Source: Marinisporobacter balticus
Lineage (GTDB): Bacteria; Bacillota; Clostridia; Peptostreptococcales; Thermotaleaceae
Direction: 5' to 3'
NCBI RefSeq assembly: GCF_004345705.1
Contig: NZ_SLWV01000013.1
Span: forward strand, 1 to 64,000
Length of the DNA: 64,000 bases
Shown: one piece after another, positions 1-6,619 of the stretch
How positions within the stretch are numbered: the stretch's first letter is position 1
Layout of the letters: every line of letters begins with the position of its first letter
Notes under the pieces: model-generated
What the model was told of the DNA's origin: nothing
What the model saw: the letters and a program-made list of their open reading frames with translations, nothing else
The model's database searches: none
Position numbers and translations under genes: made by a program

Positions 1-10
1 GGATCTAAAA

Positions 11-43
11 AAGATGACTCCTGTTCAATACAGAAATCATCTT
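11..43 (-). terminator. Rho-independent terminator-like hairpin
   Basis: The outer arms AAGATGA/TCATCTT enclose a second stem CTGT/ACAG with a small internal loop. Read on the minus strand the hairpin is followed by a run of T, so it fits an intrinsic terminator for minus-strand transcription such as that coming from the DUF326 gene. Confidence 0.45.
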
Positions 44-68
44 CTTAATGTAGCATAGGCTTTTTTAA

Positions 69-248
69 ATTGTCCTTGACAAAGGGTACATTTTAATCGT
101 AAGAGGACTTATCATTATTTCAAGTTTGATCTTTGTACTTCCTGCTTTCTTTGGCAGCTATGGGATATGGATTAGCTCTTTATTGAACGAAATTTTTACG
201 CTTTGCATTTCTTTATGGATCTTTTTTCGTTTCCATGGGCATTTGTAA
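69..248 (+). pseudogene. C-terminal remnant of a MATE-family exporter
   Basis: An open plus-strand frame of about 60 codons ends at TAA 246-248. It begins KGYILIVRGLIII and contains FFGSYGIWISSLLNEIFT, which resembles the last two transmembrane segments of MATE multidrug exporters (compare the complete MATE gene at 32.4 kb). There is no start codon or ribosome binding site, and the frame is closed just upstream, so this looks like the leftover end of a deleted gene. The assignment rests on pattern recognition of a short membrane segment. Confidence 0.4.
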
Positions 249-434
249 AAATGTCTAGGTTAAAAGGTATAATACGGGTCATCAAGACCTATGTAATTCT
301 CTAAATCATTAACCATGAAGATGGAATAATTATTTAAAGTCTAATAAAACATGCACATGATTAACACAAATCCTACACCATAAAAAATAGACACAGCATA
401 AACCATGTCTATTCATAATATTTTCTATTTATTT

Positions 435-776
435 TTATACCATAGCCATATTCATTTTTCTACATTCATCTGCACATCTTCGACAGATCTCAGCACATTT
501 TTTACAATGTGCATCTTGGAACATTTCACAATCTTTTGCACAAGCATCACAGATGGTCGCACATGTATTGCAAATATCTTGGGCATACTTGCTACCTCTT
601 GACATATAGCCTATCGCTAACTCACAAATATCAACACAATCACGAAGCATCTCAATACAGTTTACTCTACTCTTTACATCTGCTTCTCTCAAGCATAACG
701 TAAAACATTCTTCACAGGCTTGCAAGCATTCCTTGCAAGCATCAATACAACTTTGCATATTTTTGATTATTAACAT
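435..776 (-). CDS. DUF326 four-helix-bundle copper-binding protein, probable N-terminal frameshift
   Basis: This is a Cys-rich helical protein of the DUF326 family, small four-helix-bundle proteins believed to store or buffer copper through Cys lining the bundle. Many Cys sit in CxxxC and CxxC spacing (CKECLQACEEC, CNTCATICDACAKDC, CKKCAEICRRC). The start is uncertain. The best ribosome binding site (AGGGAGGT, 809-802) serves an ATG at 792-790 in another frame that reads MGIVGNVNNQKY before closing. Removing one base near 756 would join it to QSCIDAC, the usual family N-terminus, giving about 118 residues. As it stands, translation could begin at ATG 776 with a weak site. The gene lies downstream of the metallophosphoesterase on the same strand. 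Confidence 0.75.
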   Translation of the reverse strand: MLIIKNMQSCIDACKECLQACEECFTLCLREADVKSRVNCIEMLRDCVDICELAIGYMSRGSKYAQDICNTCATICDACAKDCEMFQDAHCKKCAEICRRCADECRKMNMAMV

Positions 777-928
777 TTCCAACAATACCCATTTTCCTTT
801 TACCTCCCTAAATCTATATATTTTATTTACAAATTTAATATTTGTCATTTGTCAGAATTTTATACTCTAACTTAGGGAAATAATAAATCAATAATTAATC
901 AGCTATTCATTACAACGCCTAAGCATAA

Positions 929-1642
929 CTATGCTATTCCCTTTCGTATTTTCTCAGCAAATTCACTTGGAATTTCGCTGTCTTCTATGGCTTTTGCCAT
1001 TTTTTCATAATCATATTGTACTTCAACAATCTCCGTTTTTATATCATTAGCATTCACATCTATGATCATATAAGTAGCCTTTGGATTTCCATGCTTTGGT
1101 TTTCCTGCACTTCCTGCGTTGATCATATGAATACCTGCTACCTGCTTGTGGAATGGTTTATGTGTATGACCACATACCATAATATCTGCATTTATCATAC
1201 CTGAAATTTCTTCTAGTTCTTTTGATTCTTCATAAAGATATTCATTATTCTTTCTTGGACTTCCATGAACCAATAAGATCTTTTGTCCTTCATCTTCGAA
1301 CTCTATTTTTTCTGGTAATTCTTTAAGCCATTTCTTATTTTCTTCTGTTGTATTTTCTTGTGACCAATATAAAGATTTTGCTCCTATTTCCATAGCTTTA
1401 TCATCTTTGTAATCACATCCACAAGCAAACAATTCTTCTCCTACGCTCTGATCATAATTTCCTTGTACAGTAGGAATATGCTTTTCTCTGATTCGATTTA
1501 TTACTTCATTTGGAAATGGTCCGTATCCTACTAAGTCCCCTAAGCAATATATATTTTCAATTCCTTTATCTTCTATGTCTTTAAGTACTGCTTCGAGTGC
1601 AAATATATTCGAATGGATATCTGTAATGATAGCGATCTTCAT
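929..1642 (-). CDS. Calcineurin-like metallophosphoesterase
   Basis: A 237-residue protein of the MJ0936/YfcE-like metallophosphoesterase group, hydrolases of phosphate esters or nucleotides that use two metal ions. The motifs appear in order: DIH (D8, H10), GDLVGYGP (D36), GNYD, HGSPR and GHTHKPF near residue 158. No signal peptide is visible, so it should be cytosolic. ATG 1642 is preceded by AGGGAGGT at good spacing. It starts 55 bases after the stop of the arsenite exporter gene on the same strand and may be its last co-transcribed gene. The substrate cannot be told from the sequence. Confidence 0.85.
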   Translation of the reverse strand: MKIAIITDIHSNIFALEAVLKDIEDKGIENIYCLGDLVGYGPFPNEVINRIREKHIPTVQGNYDQSVGEELFACGCDYKDDKAMEIGAKSLYWSQENTTEENKKWLKELPEKIEFEDEGQKILLVHGSPRKNNEYLYEESKELEEISGMINADIMVCGHTHKPFHKQVAGIHMINAGSAGKPKHGNPKATYMIIDVNANDIKTEIVEVQYDYEKMAKAIEDSEIPSEFAEKIRKGIA

Positions 1643-1697
1643 GATATAACCTCCCTTATCATCAATATTTTTTTATAGCATTCTTATAATCTTTTTC

Positions 1698-2765
1698 TTA
1701 ATTCAAATTTCCTCTCTCAGGAAACCAATGTTTTGTATTATTTGCTATTTTAACAAGGGTTAGCATGACAGGAACTTCTACTAAAACGCCTACTACTGTA
1801 GCTAAAGCTGCTCCTGATTTTAAACCAAACAATGATATTGCAACAGCAACTGCTAATTCAAAGAAATTACTTGCCCCAATCATAGAGCCTGGTGCTGCTA
1901 TGTTATGTGGAAGCTTCCAAACTTTTGCCCATCCATAAGCTAAAATAAATATAAAGAAAGTTTGTATGATTAGTGGAATCGCTATTAAAGCAATGTGTAT
2001 AGGATTATTAAGTATGACTTCTCCTTGAAAAGAAAAGATAATAACGAGTGTAAGCAAAAGTCCTACCTCTGTAATGCCATTAAATTTCTTTAAAAATACA
2101 TTCTCAAAATAGTCTTTTCCTTTACTTTTTATAATATACGTTCTTGAAAGGTAACCTCCTACTAAGGGGATCACTACAAACAACACGACTGATAAAAATA
2201 ATGTATCATAAGGAACTACTACATTACTTACGCCTAATAACAGAGCAACAATTGGCGTAAAGCCTACTAATAATATTAAATCATTCACAGCAACCTGCAC
2301 GAGCGTATAAGCAGGATCTCCTTTTGTAAGATGACTCCAAACAAATACCATTGCCGTACATGGGGCTGCACCTAAAAGAACTGCTCCTGCTAAGTATTGT
2401 GATCCTAGTTCATCAGGTATAAGCGATCTAAAAATAATTTTTAGGAAAAGCCATGCAAAAAAATACATTGTAAAAGGTTTTATCAACCAATTTGTAACAC
2501 ACGTAATCGTTAAACCCTTTGGTTTTTTCGTAGCTTCAAGAATACTTGAAAAATCGATTTTTAACATCATTGGATAAATCATCAACCATATGAGTATCGC
2601 AACCGGTATTGAAACTTGTGCATATTCAAATTTGCTCAATGTTTTTGGAAATTGTGGAAATACTTGTCCAATGATTACACCTGCCACAATACAAAGACCC
2701 ACCCAAAGGGTTAAATAATTTCCAAAAAGCCCTAGGGCTTGTTTTGTTTTTTCTTTATTTGCCAT
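1698..2765 (-). CDS. acr3: Arsenite efflux transporter, ACR3 family
   Basis: A 355-residue ten-helix membrane protein of the ACR3 family, which exports As(III), and in some members Sb(III), using the proton gradient. The family's essential cysteine is present in GAAPCTAMVFVW (Cys about 136), followed by the conserved HLTKGDPAYTLVQVAVND segment. The frame is open further upstream, but ATG 2765 is chosen because AAAGGAG sits 8 bases before it and the product then has the normal ACR3 length. It lies 19 bases after arsR, so the pair is surely one operon controlled by that repressor. Confidence 0.93.
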   Translation of the reverse strand: MANKEKTKQALGLFGNYLTLWVGLCIVAGVIIGQVFPQFPKTLSKFEYAQVSIPVAILIWLMIYPMMLKIDFSSILEATKKPKGLTITCVTNWLIKPFTMYFFAWLFLKIIFRSLIPDELGSQYLAGAVLLGAAPCTAMVFVWSHLTKGDPAYTLVQVAVNDLILLVGFTPIVALLLGVSNVVVPYDTLFLSVVLFVVIPLVGGYLSRTYIIKSKGKDYFENVFLKKFNGITEVGLLLTLVIIFSFQGEVILNNPIHIALIAIPLIIQTFFIFILAYGWAKVWKLPHNIAAPGSMIGASNFFELAVAVAISLFGLKSGAALATVVGVLVEVPVMLTLVKIANNTKHWFPERGNLN

Positions 2766-2784
2766 CGTAAACACTCCTTTGCTT

Positions 2785-3102
2785 TTATCTTGTTCCATCA
2801 CAATCTGAATCACAATGCTTTATTTCGATGTCTAATGATCTGTTTAAAATCATTTCAAAGAATTGTTTGGTTTCTATAACTTTTTCATTATTTATTGAAT
2901 AGTATTTCCATTTCCCTCTCTTTTCAACATGAATCAAATCTGCTTGATAAAGCACCTTCAAATGATGCGATACTGTAGGTTGAGATAAGTTCAAGTTTTC
3001 TAAGATATCGCAAACACATAATTCTCCATAGGCTAATCGTTTAAAAATGGTTATTCTATTTTCATCCGATAAAGCTTTACATATTTCTACTAGTTCTTTC
3101 AA
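2785..3102 (-). CDS. arsR: ArsR-family metalloid-responsive repressor
   Basis: A 105-residue winged-helix repressor. ELCVCD (Cys29, Cys31) at the start of the DNA-binding region is the classical As(III)/Sb(III) sensing box, and SQPTVSHHLKVL is the recognition helix. A C-terminal HCDSDCD tail adds two more Cys. Metalloid binding releases ArsR from its operator. The start codon is TTG at 3102, preceded by GGAGGAG. It is first in the arsR-acr3 operon, and a perfect promoter with an overlapping inverted repeat lies just upstream. Confidence 0.93.
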   Translation of the reverse strand: MKELVEICKALSDENRITIFKRLAYGELCVCDILENLNLSQPTVSHHLKVLYQADLIHVEKRGKWKYYSINNEKVIETKQFFEMILNRSLDIEIKHCDSDCDGTR

Positions 3103-3137
3103 AATCGCTCCTCCATCTTTTCTCTATTTTTAATTTC

Positions 3138-3174
3138 ATTATATTCTTCATATAGATACATGTCAATATATGAA
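3138..3174 (-). promoter_or_regulatory. arsR-acr3 promoter with overlapping ArsR operator
   Basis: On the minus strand TTGACA (3166-3161) and TATAAT (3143-3138) are separated by exactly 17 bases, a consensus sigma-A promoter. A perfect 8-base inverted repeat TTCATATA/TATATGAA (3147-3154 and 3167-3174) brackets the -35 element with a 12-base spacer, which suits an ArsR dimer that blocks polymerase. The assignment to ArsR is inference from position. Confidence 0.75.
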
Positions 3175-3233
3175 TATGTTAATTTCTTGTTAACTTATTT
3201 TCTATATTCTCTAAATCTCTTTTACTACAAAAC

Positions 3234-3258
3234 AAAACCCCTAGAAACTAGAGGTTTT
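3234..3258. terminator. Intrinsic terminator after the thioredoxin-like gene
   Basis: Arms of 11 bases (AAAACCCCTAG / CTAGAGGTTTT, one G-T pair) with an AAA loop, ending in T-rich sequence on either strand. It separates the thioredoxin-like gene from the arsR promoter. Confidence 0.7.
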
Positions 3259-3265
3259 ATTTTTA

Positions 3266-3502
3266 CTATTTTTGAATTAATTTTTTAATTTCATCTGTTT
3301 TCGCTACTTTTCCCATTACCTTCACTTGTTCATCAATCACTAATGCCGGTGTTTTCATTACGCCATACTTCATAATACTTGGAATATCTTCTACTTTTTC
3401 AATCGTTACATTGTCTAGTCCTAATTCCTTAACCGCTTCTTTTGCATTTGCCTCTAATTTTTTACAATTTGTACATCCTGTTCCTAAAACTTTAATATTC
3501 AT
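3266..3502 (-). CDS. Small thioredoxin-like protein (redox-active disulfide protein 2 family)
   Basis: A 78-residue thioredoxin-fold protein with the CTNC active site (Cys10, Cys13) in GTGCTNCKKLE and a cis-Pro region KTPALVIDE. It is about 30 residues shorter than classic thioredoxin and matches the MTH895/redox-active disulfide 2 group, which is often encoded beside DUF318 permeases and ArsR regulators. A role as thiol reductant or metal-thiol partner for the permease upstream is inference from that context. The ribosome binding site is GAGGAGG-like, 8 bases before ATG 3502. Confidence 0.88.
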   Translation of the reverse strand: MNIKVLGTGCTNCKKLEANAKEAVKELGLDNVTIEKVEDIPSIMKYGVMKTPALVIDEQVKVMGKVAKTDEIKKLIQK

Positions 3503-3545
3503 ATAAAAACCTCCTCTTTAAATTTATTTTATAAATAAAATCAAA

Positions 3546-3619
3546 TTAACCATTACAACAACATCCACAGCTACTTTTTTGCCCTGTATCCTCATAATCT
3601 TAATATTTCTCTTATTCAC
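3546..3619 (-). pseudogene. Possible tiny Cys-rich peptide gene with a 1-base lesion
   Basis: A GTG at 3619 follows AGGGGGT by 5 bases and reads MNKRNIK. In the adjacent frame the sequence continues DYEDTGQKSSCGCCCNG to TAA at 3548. A single missing base near 3600 would fuse the two into a Cys-rich peptide of about 24 residues between the permease and thioredoxin genes. I do not recognise a family. The CGCCC tail and the position suggest metal binding, but this is weak evidence. Confidence 0.3.
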
Positions 3620-3681
3620 ACCATACCCCCTATTCATTTTCGTTATTAACCTCAATAACATGCCTTTTATATTTATATTTA

Positions 3682-4206
3682 CTATATTGATTCTGCATTC
3701 ATATATATTTTGTCTACTTCACTTTTAGGTATTAAAAAAGATAAAGTGTATGCAATCAATATAATCCCTGGAATATCTACTAATAATCTTGTAACAGCAA
3801 AAGGTAAGCCTAATGCTGACATTTCAAATAAAAACATAGGGATTTTAGTCGTTGACCAAGCGCCAATGAATATGAGCACATTGCTAAATTTAACTCCTTT
3901 TTTCATAAATACCGCTGCTGTTGGAAAAGCAACAAAACCAGGTATTAATGTTATAGAACCTATAATAGCTGACAAAACGATTCCAATCTATCCTGACTCT
4001 TTTCCTAATAAATTTGATATTACTTTTGGATCTAAAATGGCAAGAAGTATCCCTACTAACATGATTACCCCTAAAAATTCTGGTAATATATTTTCAAAAG
4101 CTTTCCATGCTTTTTTCAAAGCTTTTTTTGTTTTATGTTTATCTTTTTTAAAAGATACTCCAAGTAATATAACTGTTATCATATACATACTATAGTTATT
4201 CATCAT
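3682..4206 (-). pseudogene. Small DUF318-type permease interrupted by an in-frame TAG
   Basis: Two open segments (4206-3988 and 3975-3682) are in the same frame, separated only by TAG at 3990-3988. Read through, they give about 174 residues: FKKDKHKTKKALKKAWKAF, then ILPEFLGVIMLVGILLAIL, KESG-stop-IGIVLSAIIGSITLIPG and further helices with GAWSTTKIPMFLFE. This resembles the short companion permease encoded with larger DUF318/ArsP-type permeases. A TGG-to-TAG change would explain the break, because the family often has an aromatic residue there. The ribosome binding site and flanking genes are intact. Recent pseudogene, sequencing error or amber readthrough are all possible. Confidence 0.7.
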
Positions 4207-4227
4207 TATCTCCGCCTTGTAGATAAG

Positions 4228-5232
4228 TTATATTAATAGGTGTGCGATCGCATTAAATAAATATCCAACAAGAATGATTCCTATTCCAGTAATAATCACA
4301 AAAGCTTTTATTAATTTAGGTTTAATCACTTTTCTCAAAAGAATCATTTCTGGTAAAGATAGTGCGGTTACTGCCATCATAAATGATAGTGCCGTTCCTA
4401 TACCTACGCCTTTATTGATCAATGCTTCAGCAATAGGAATCGTTCCTAAAGCATTTGAATATAATGGTATTCCAAGAACTACTGCTACAAATACTGAAAA
4501 TGGATTATCAGGTCCTGCATATTTTGCAAGCAGTGGTGCTGGTGCCCATCCATGAATAGCTGCGCCTATGCCGATTCCTATCACTAAATAGATCCAAATT
4601 CTCTTGATAATCTCCTGTACATTATCTATTGCAAATCGAATGCGATCTTTTTTACTTAATTCCTCTATTGTTGCTTCACCCATTTGTATTTCATATACAT
4701 ATCCTTCAACTTCTTCCTCTAAGTGGAGACTCCCTATGATTAAACCTCCTACGACACCAACAATTACGCCTGTTATGACATAAACTACTGCGATCTTTAT
4801 TCCAAACGAAGCCAATAGTATTGCAAAAGCTGCTTCATTTACTATCGGTGAAGTGATTAAAAATGAGAAAGTTAATCCTAATGGAACCCCCGCTTCAACA
4901 AAACCTATAAAAATTGGAACGGATGAACAAGAACAAAATGGTGTAACGATTCCTAAGAGGGACGCCATTATATTTCCTTTAACCCCACTAAATCTACTCA
5001 ATATTTTTTTTGTTTTCTCAGGTGGAAAATAACTTCTAATATAAGATATTACAAAAATCATAATCCCCAGCAAAATAATGATCTTAATGGTATCATAAAT
5101 GAAGAAATGTATACTTGACCCTAACTGCGTCGTTACAGAAACACCAAATACATTTTCAACCAATTTTTCAACGAGATGATCTAGCCATGAAAATTTAAAT
5201 ATTTCATTAATCCATTTTAACAATTCTATCAA
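4228..5232 (-). CDS. DUF318 family permease (ArsP / SO_0444-like efflux)
   Basis: A 334-residue membrane protein with about eight helices. The signature TPFCSCSSVPIFIGFVEAG (Cys100, Cys102) and a second half with GIPLYSNALGTIPIAEAL mark the DUF318 permease family, which includes ArsP organoarsenical exporters and predicted heavy-metal exporters. The CxCSS motif is thought to contact the exported metal or metalloid. Its ATG overlaps the stop of the second arsR gene by 4 bases, so the pair is translationally coupled and probably metalloid-induced. The exact substrate is not readable from sequence. Confidence 0.88.
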   Translation of the reverse strand: MIELLKWINEIFKFSWLDHLVEKLVENVFGVSVTTQLGSSIHFFIYDTIKIIILLGIMIFVISYIRSYFPPEKTKKILSRFSGVKGNIMASLLGIVTPFCSCSSVPIFIGFVEAGVPLGLTFSFLITSPIVNEAAFAILLASFGIKIAVVYVITGVIVGVVGGLIIGSLHLEEEVEGYVYEIQMGEATIEELSKKDRIRFAIDNVQEIIKRIWIYLVIGIGIGAAIHGWAPAPLLAKYAGPDNPFSVFVAVVLGIPLYSNALGTIPIAEALINKGVGIGTALSFMMAVTALSLPEMILLRKVIKPKLIKAFVIITGIGIILVGYLFNAIAHLLI

Positions 5233-5537
5233 CTCCTTATTTGTTTCGTCATATCTTTTATTTCTTTTGTAACTATTTTTTCTACAATACTTATCAGTTC
5301 AATAATTTCTTCATTTTTAATACTATAATTAACCCTTAACCCCTCCTTCTCTTGAACCAATATATTTGCGTCTTTTAAAATCTTTAAGTGTTGCGAAAGA
5401 TTAGATTGACTAAAATCAATATCTTCATTCAATTCGCAAACACACAATGTTCCTTTTACTAATTTCTTTACTATCTTTAATCTAGTTGAATGGGCTAAGG
5501 CTTTAAATATTTTTACTTCCATGTTCTCAATATTCAT
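5229..5537 (-). CDS. ArsR-family regulator of the DUF318 permease operon
   Basis: A 102-residue winged-helix repressor, a distant paralogue of the arsR at 2.8 kb. TLCVCEL (Cys32, Cys34) is the metal-sensing box and SQSNLSQHLKIL the recognition helix. It heads the operon with the two DUF318 permeases and the thioredoxin-like gene, and overlaps the permease start by ATGA. AAAGGGGTG lies 7 bases before ATG 5537. A perfect 28-base palindrome upstream is the likely operator. Confidence 0.9.
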   Translation of the reverse strand: MNIENMEVKIFKALAHSTRLKIVKKLVKGTLCVCELNEDIDFSQSNLSQHLKILKDANILVQEKEGLRVNYSIKNEEIIELISIVEKIVTKEIKDMTKQIRS

Positions 5538-5580
5538 TCTTTTTCACCCCTTTTTACATGAAAGATATAATTTATTCGAT

Positions 5581-5608
5581 AACTATATTATAATATTATA
5601 ATATAGTT
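5581..5608. promoter_or_regulatory. 28-base perfect palindrome, probable ArsR operator
   Basis: AACTATATTATAAT followed directly by its exact reverse complement, 44 bases upstream of the arsR-type gene. It contains TATAAT on both strands, so it can combine a -10 element with a repressor site. It has no T-tract or GC stem and is not a terminator. Confidence 0.6.
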
Positions 5609-5845
5609 GTTTAACAATATGGTATTCCTTTTATTTGTATTTGTCAATATGTTAAAGCATCATTTTATTTTGTAAATAGAATCTAAATAAAGACTATATT
5701 TGTATGATAGCAAATTATAATATTCTGATCCTTCATAATTAATGCTTTGAATATATTTAGTATGATCTATGAAATATTCTTTTCGTCCCATCTATTTTAT
5801 TACATTTACAGGACAACATATAATCGCTTTATGCAATGCTCCAAA

Positions 5846-5894
5846 ATGAGCCTTGTATCTCTAATGGCTAAGCAAATAGCGATACAAGGCTCAT
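5846..5894. terminator. 14-bp perfect hairpin after nrdG
   Basis: ATGAGCCTTGTATC pairs perfectly with GATACAAGGCTCAT across a 21-base loop. It lies 19 bases past the nrdG stop, and TTTT follows on the minus strand. A transcription end or mRNA-stabilising structure for nrdD-nrdG is likely. Confidence 0.5.
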
Positions 5895-5912
5895 CTTCAT
5901 ATCTTCATTTTA

Positions 5913-6599
5913 TTATTTCCGAACTTTAAAAGTCTCAAAATATCCTTCAACTTCTTTTTTTATTTCTTCTAATATTTCTAAATTATATGGATGAAGCTTA
6001 TTTTGTCCTACTAAAACTGTTTCTCCATCTCTAAAATTTTGTATCGTATATTGTTTACTCCCCTTTAAATATTCTGCTATTGTTAACACATCTTCTTTTG
6101 TTAATAGTTCTTTACAGACGGTTGTTCTAAATTCATAATCTATATTTGAGTTTCTAATAATACGAATGCTATTCTTTATAGCTTCCATATTGATCTTAGT
6201 CCCTGTCACAACTTCATATTTATGTAGTGGCGCTTTTATATCCATAGCTACATAATCTATGATTTTTTCATCTATAAGCCTTTTCACCTCTTCTGGATTC
6301 GTTCCGTTTGTGTCTAATTTTACCAAATATCCTGCATCCTTTACTCTTTTTGCAAAATCATATAAGCCTTCATGCAAAGTAGGTTCTCCACCAGAAATAC
6401 ATACTGCATCCACAAATTTTTTTCTCTTTTTTAAAAATACAAATATATCTTTATGGGGAATAATTTGTCCCTGCCCCTTTATCACATGGGCGTTATGACA
6501 ATATTTGCATAACATGTTGCACCCTGAACAAAAAAACACACTACAAATTTTATCAGGATAATCAATAAAAGACGCTTTTTCTTGTCCTATAATATTCAT
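5913..6599 (-). CDS. nrdG: Anaerobic ribonucleotide reductase activating protein
   Basis: A radical-SAM activase of about 228 residues. It uses a [4Fe-4S] cluster and S-adenosylmethionine to place the glycyl radical on NrdD. The cluster motif CxxxCxxC is CNMLCKYC (Cys27, 31, 34), and CISGGEPTLH is the SAM-binding GGE motif. The frame can begin at TTG 6611, but ATG 6599 gives the usual family N-terminus MNIIGQEKASFIDYPDKI. It follows nrdD by about 20 bases and is co-transcribed with it. It belongs to the longer NrdG type (YjjW/PflA-like length) common in Clostridia. Confidence 0.92.
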   Translation of the reverse strand: MNIIGQEKASFIDYPDKICSVFFCSGCNMLCKYCHNAHVIKGQGQIIPHKDIFVFLKKRKKFVDAVCISGGEPTLHEGLYDFAKRVKDAGYLVKLDTNGTNPEEVKRLIDEKIIDYVAMDIKAPLHKYEVVTGTKINMEAIKNSIRIIRNSNIDYEFRTTVCKELLTKEDVLTIAEYLKGSKQYTIQNFRDGETVLVGQNKLHPYNLEILEEIKKEVEGYFETFKVRK

Positions 6600-6619
6600 T
6601 TTCACCACCAACCAACACC

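Noticed and set aside
3710..4195. 161-codon plus-strand open frame opposite the broken permease
   Set aside because: It is uninterrupted where the permease has a TAG, but its translation looks like a low-complexity shadow, it has no ribosome binding site, and the minus strand carries clear family motifs.
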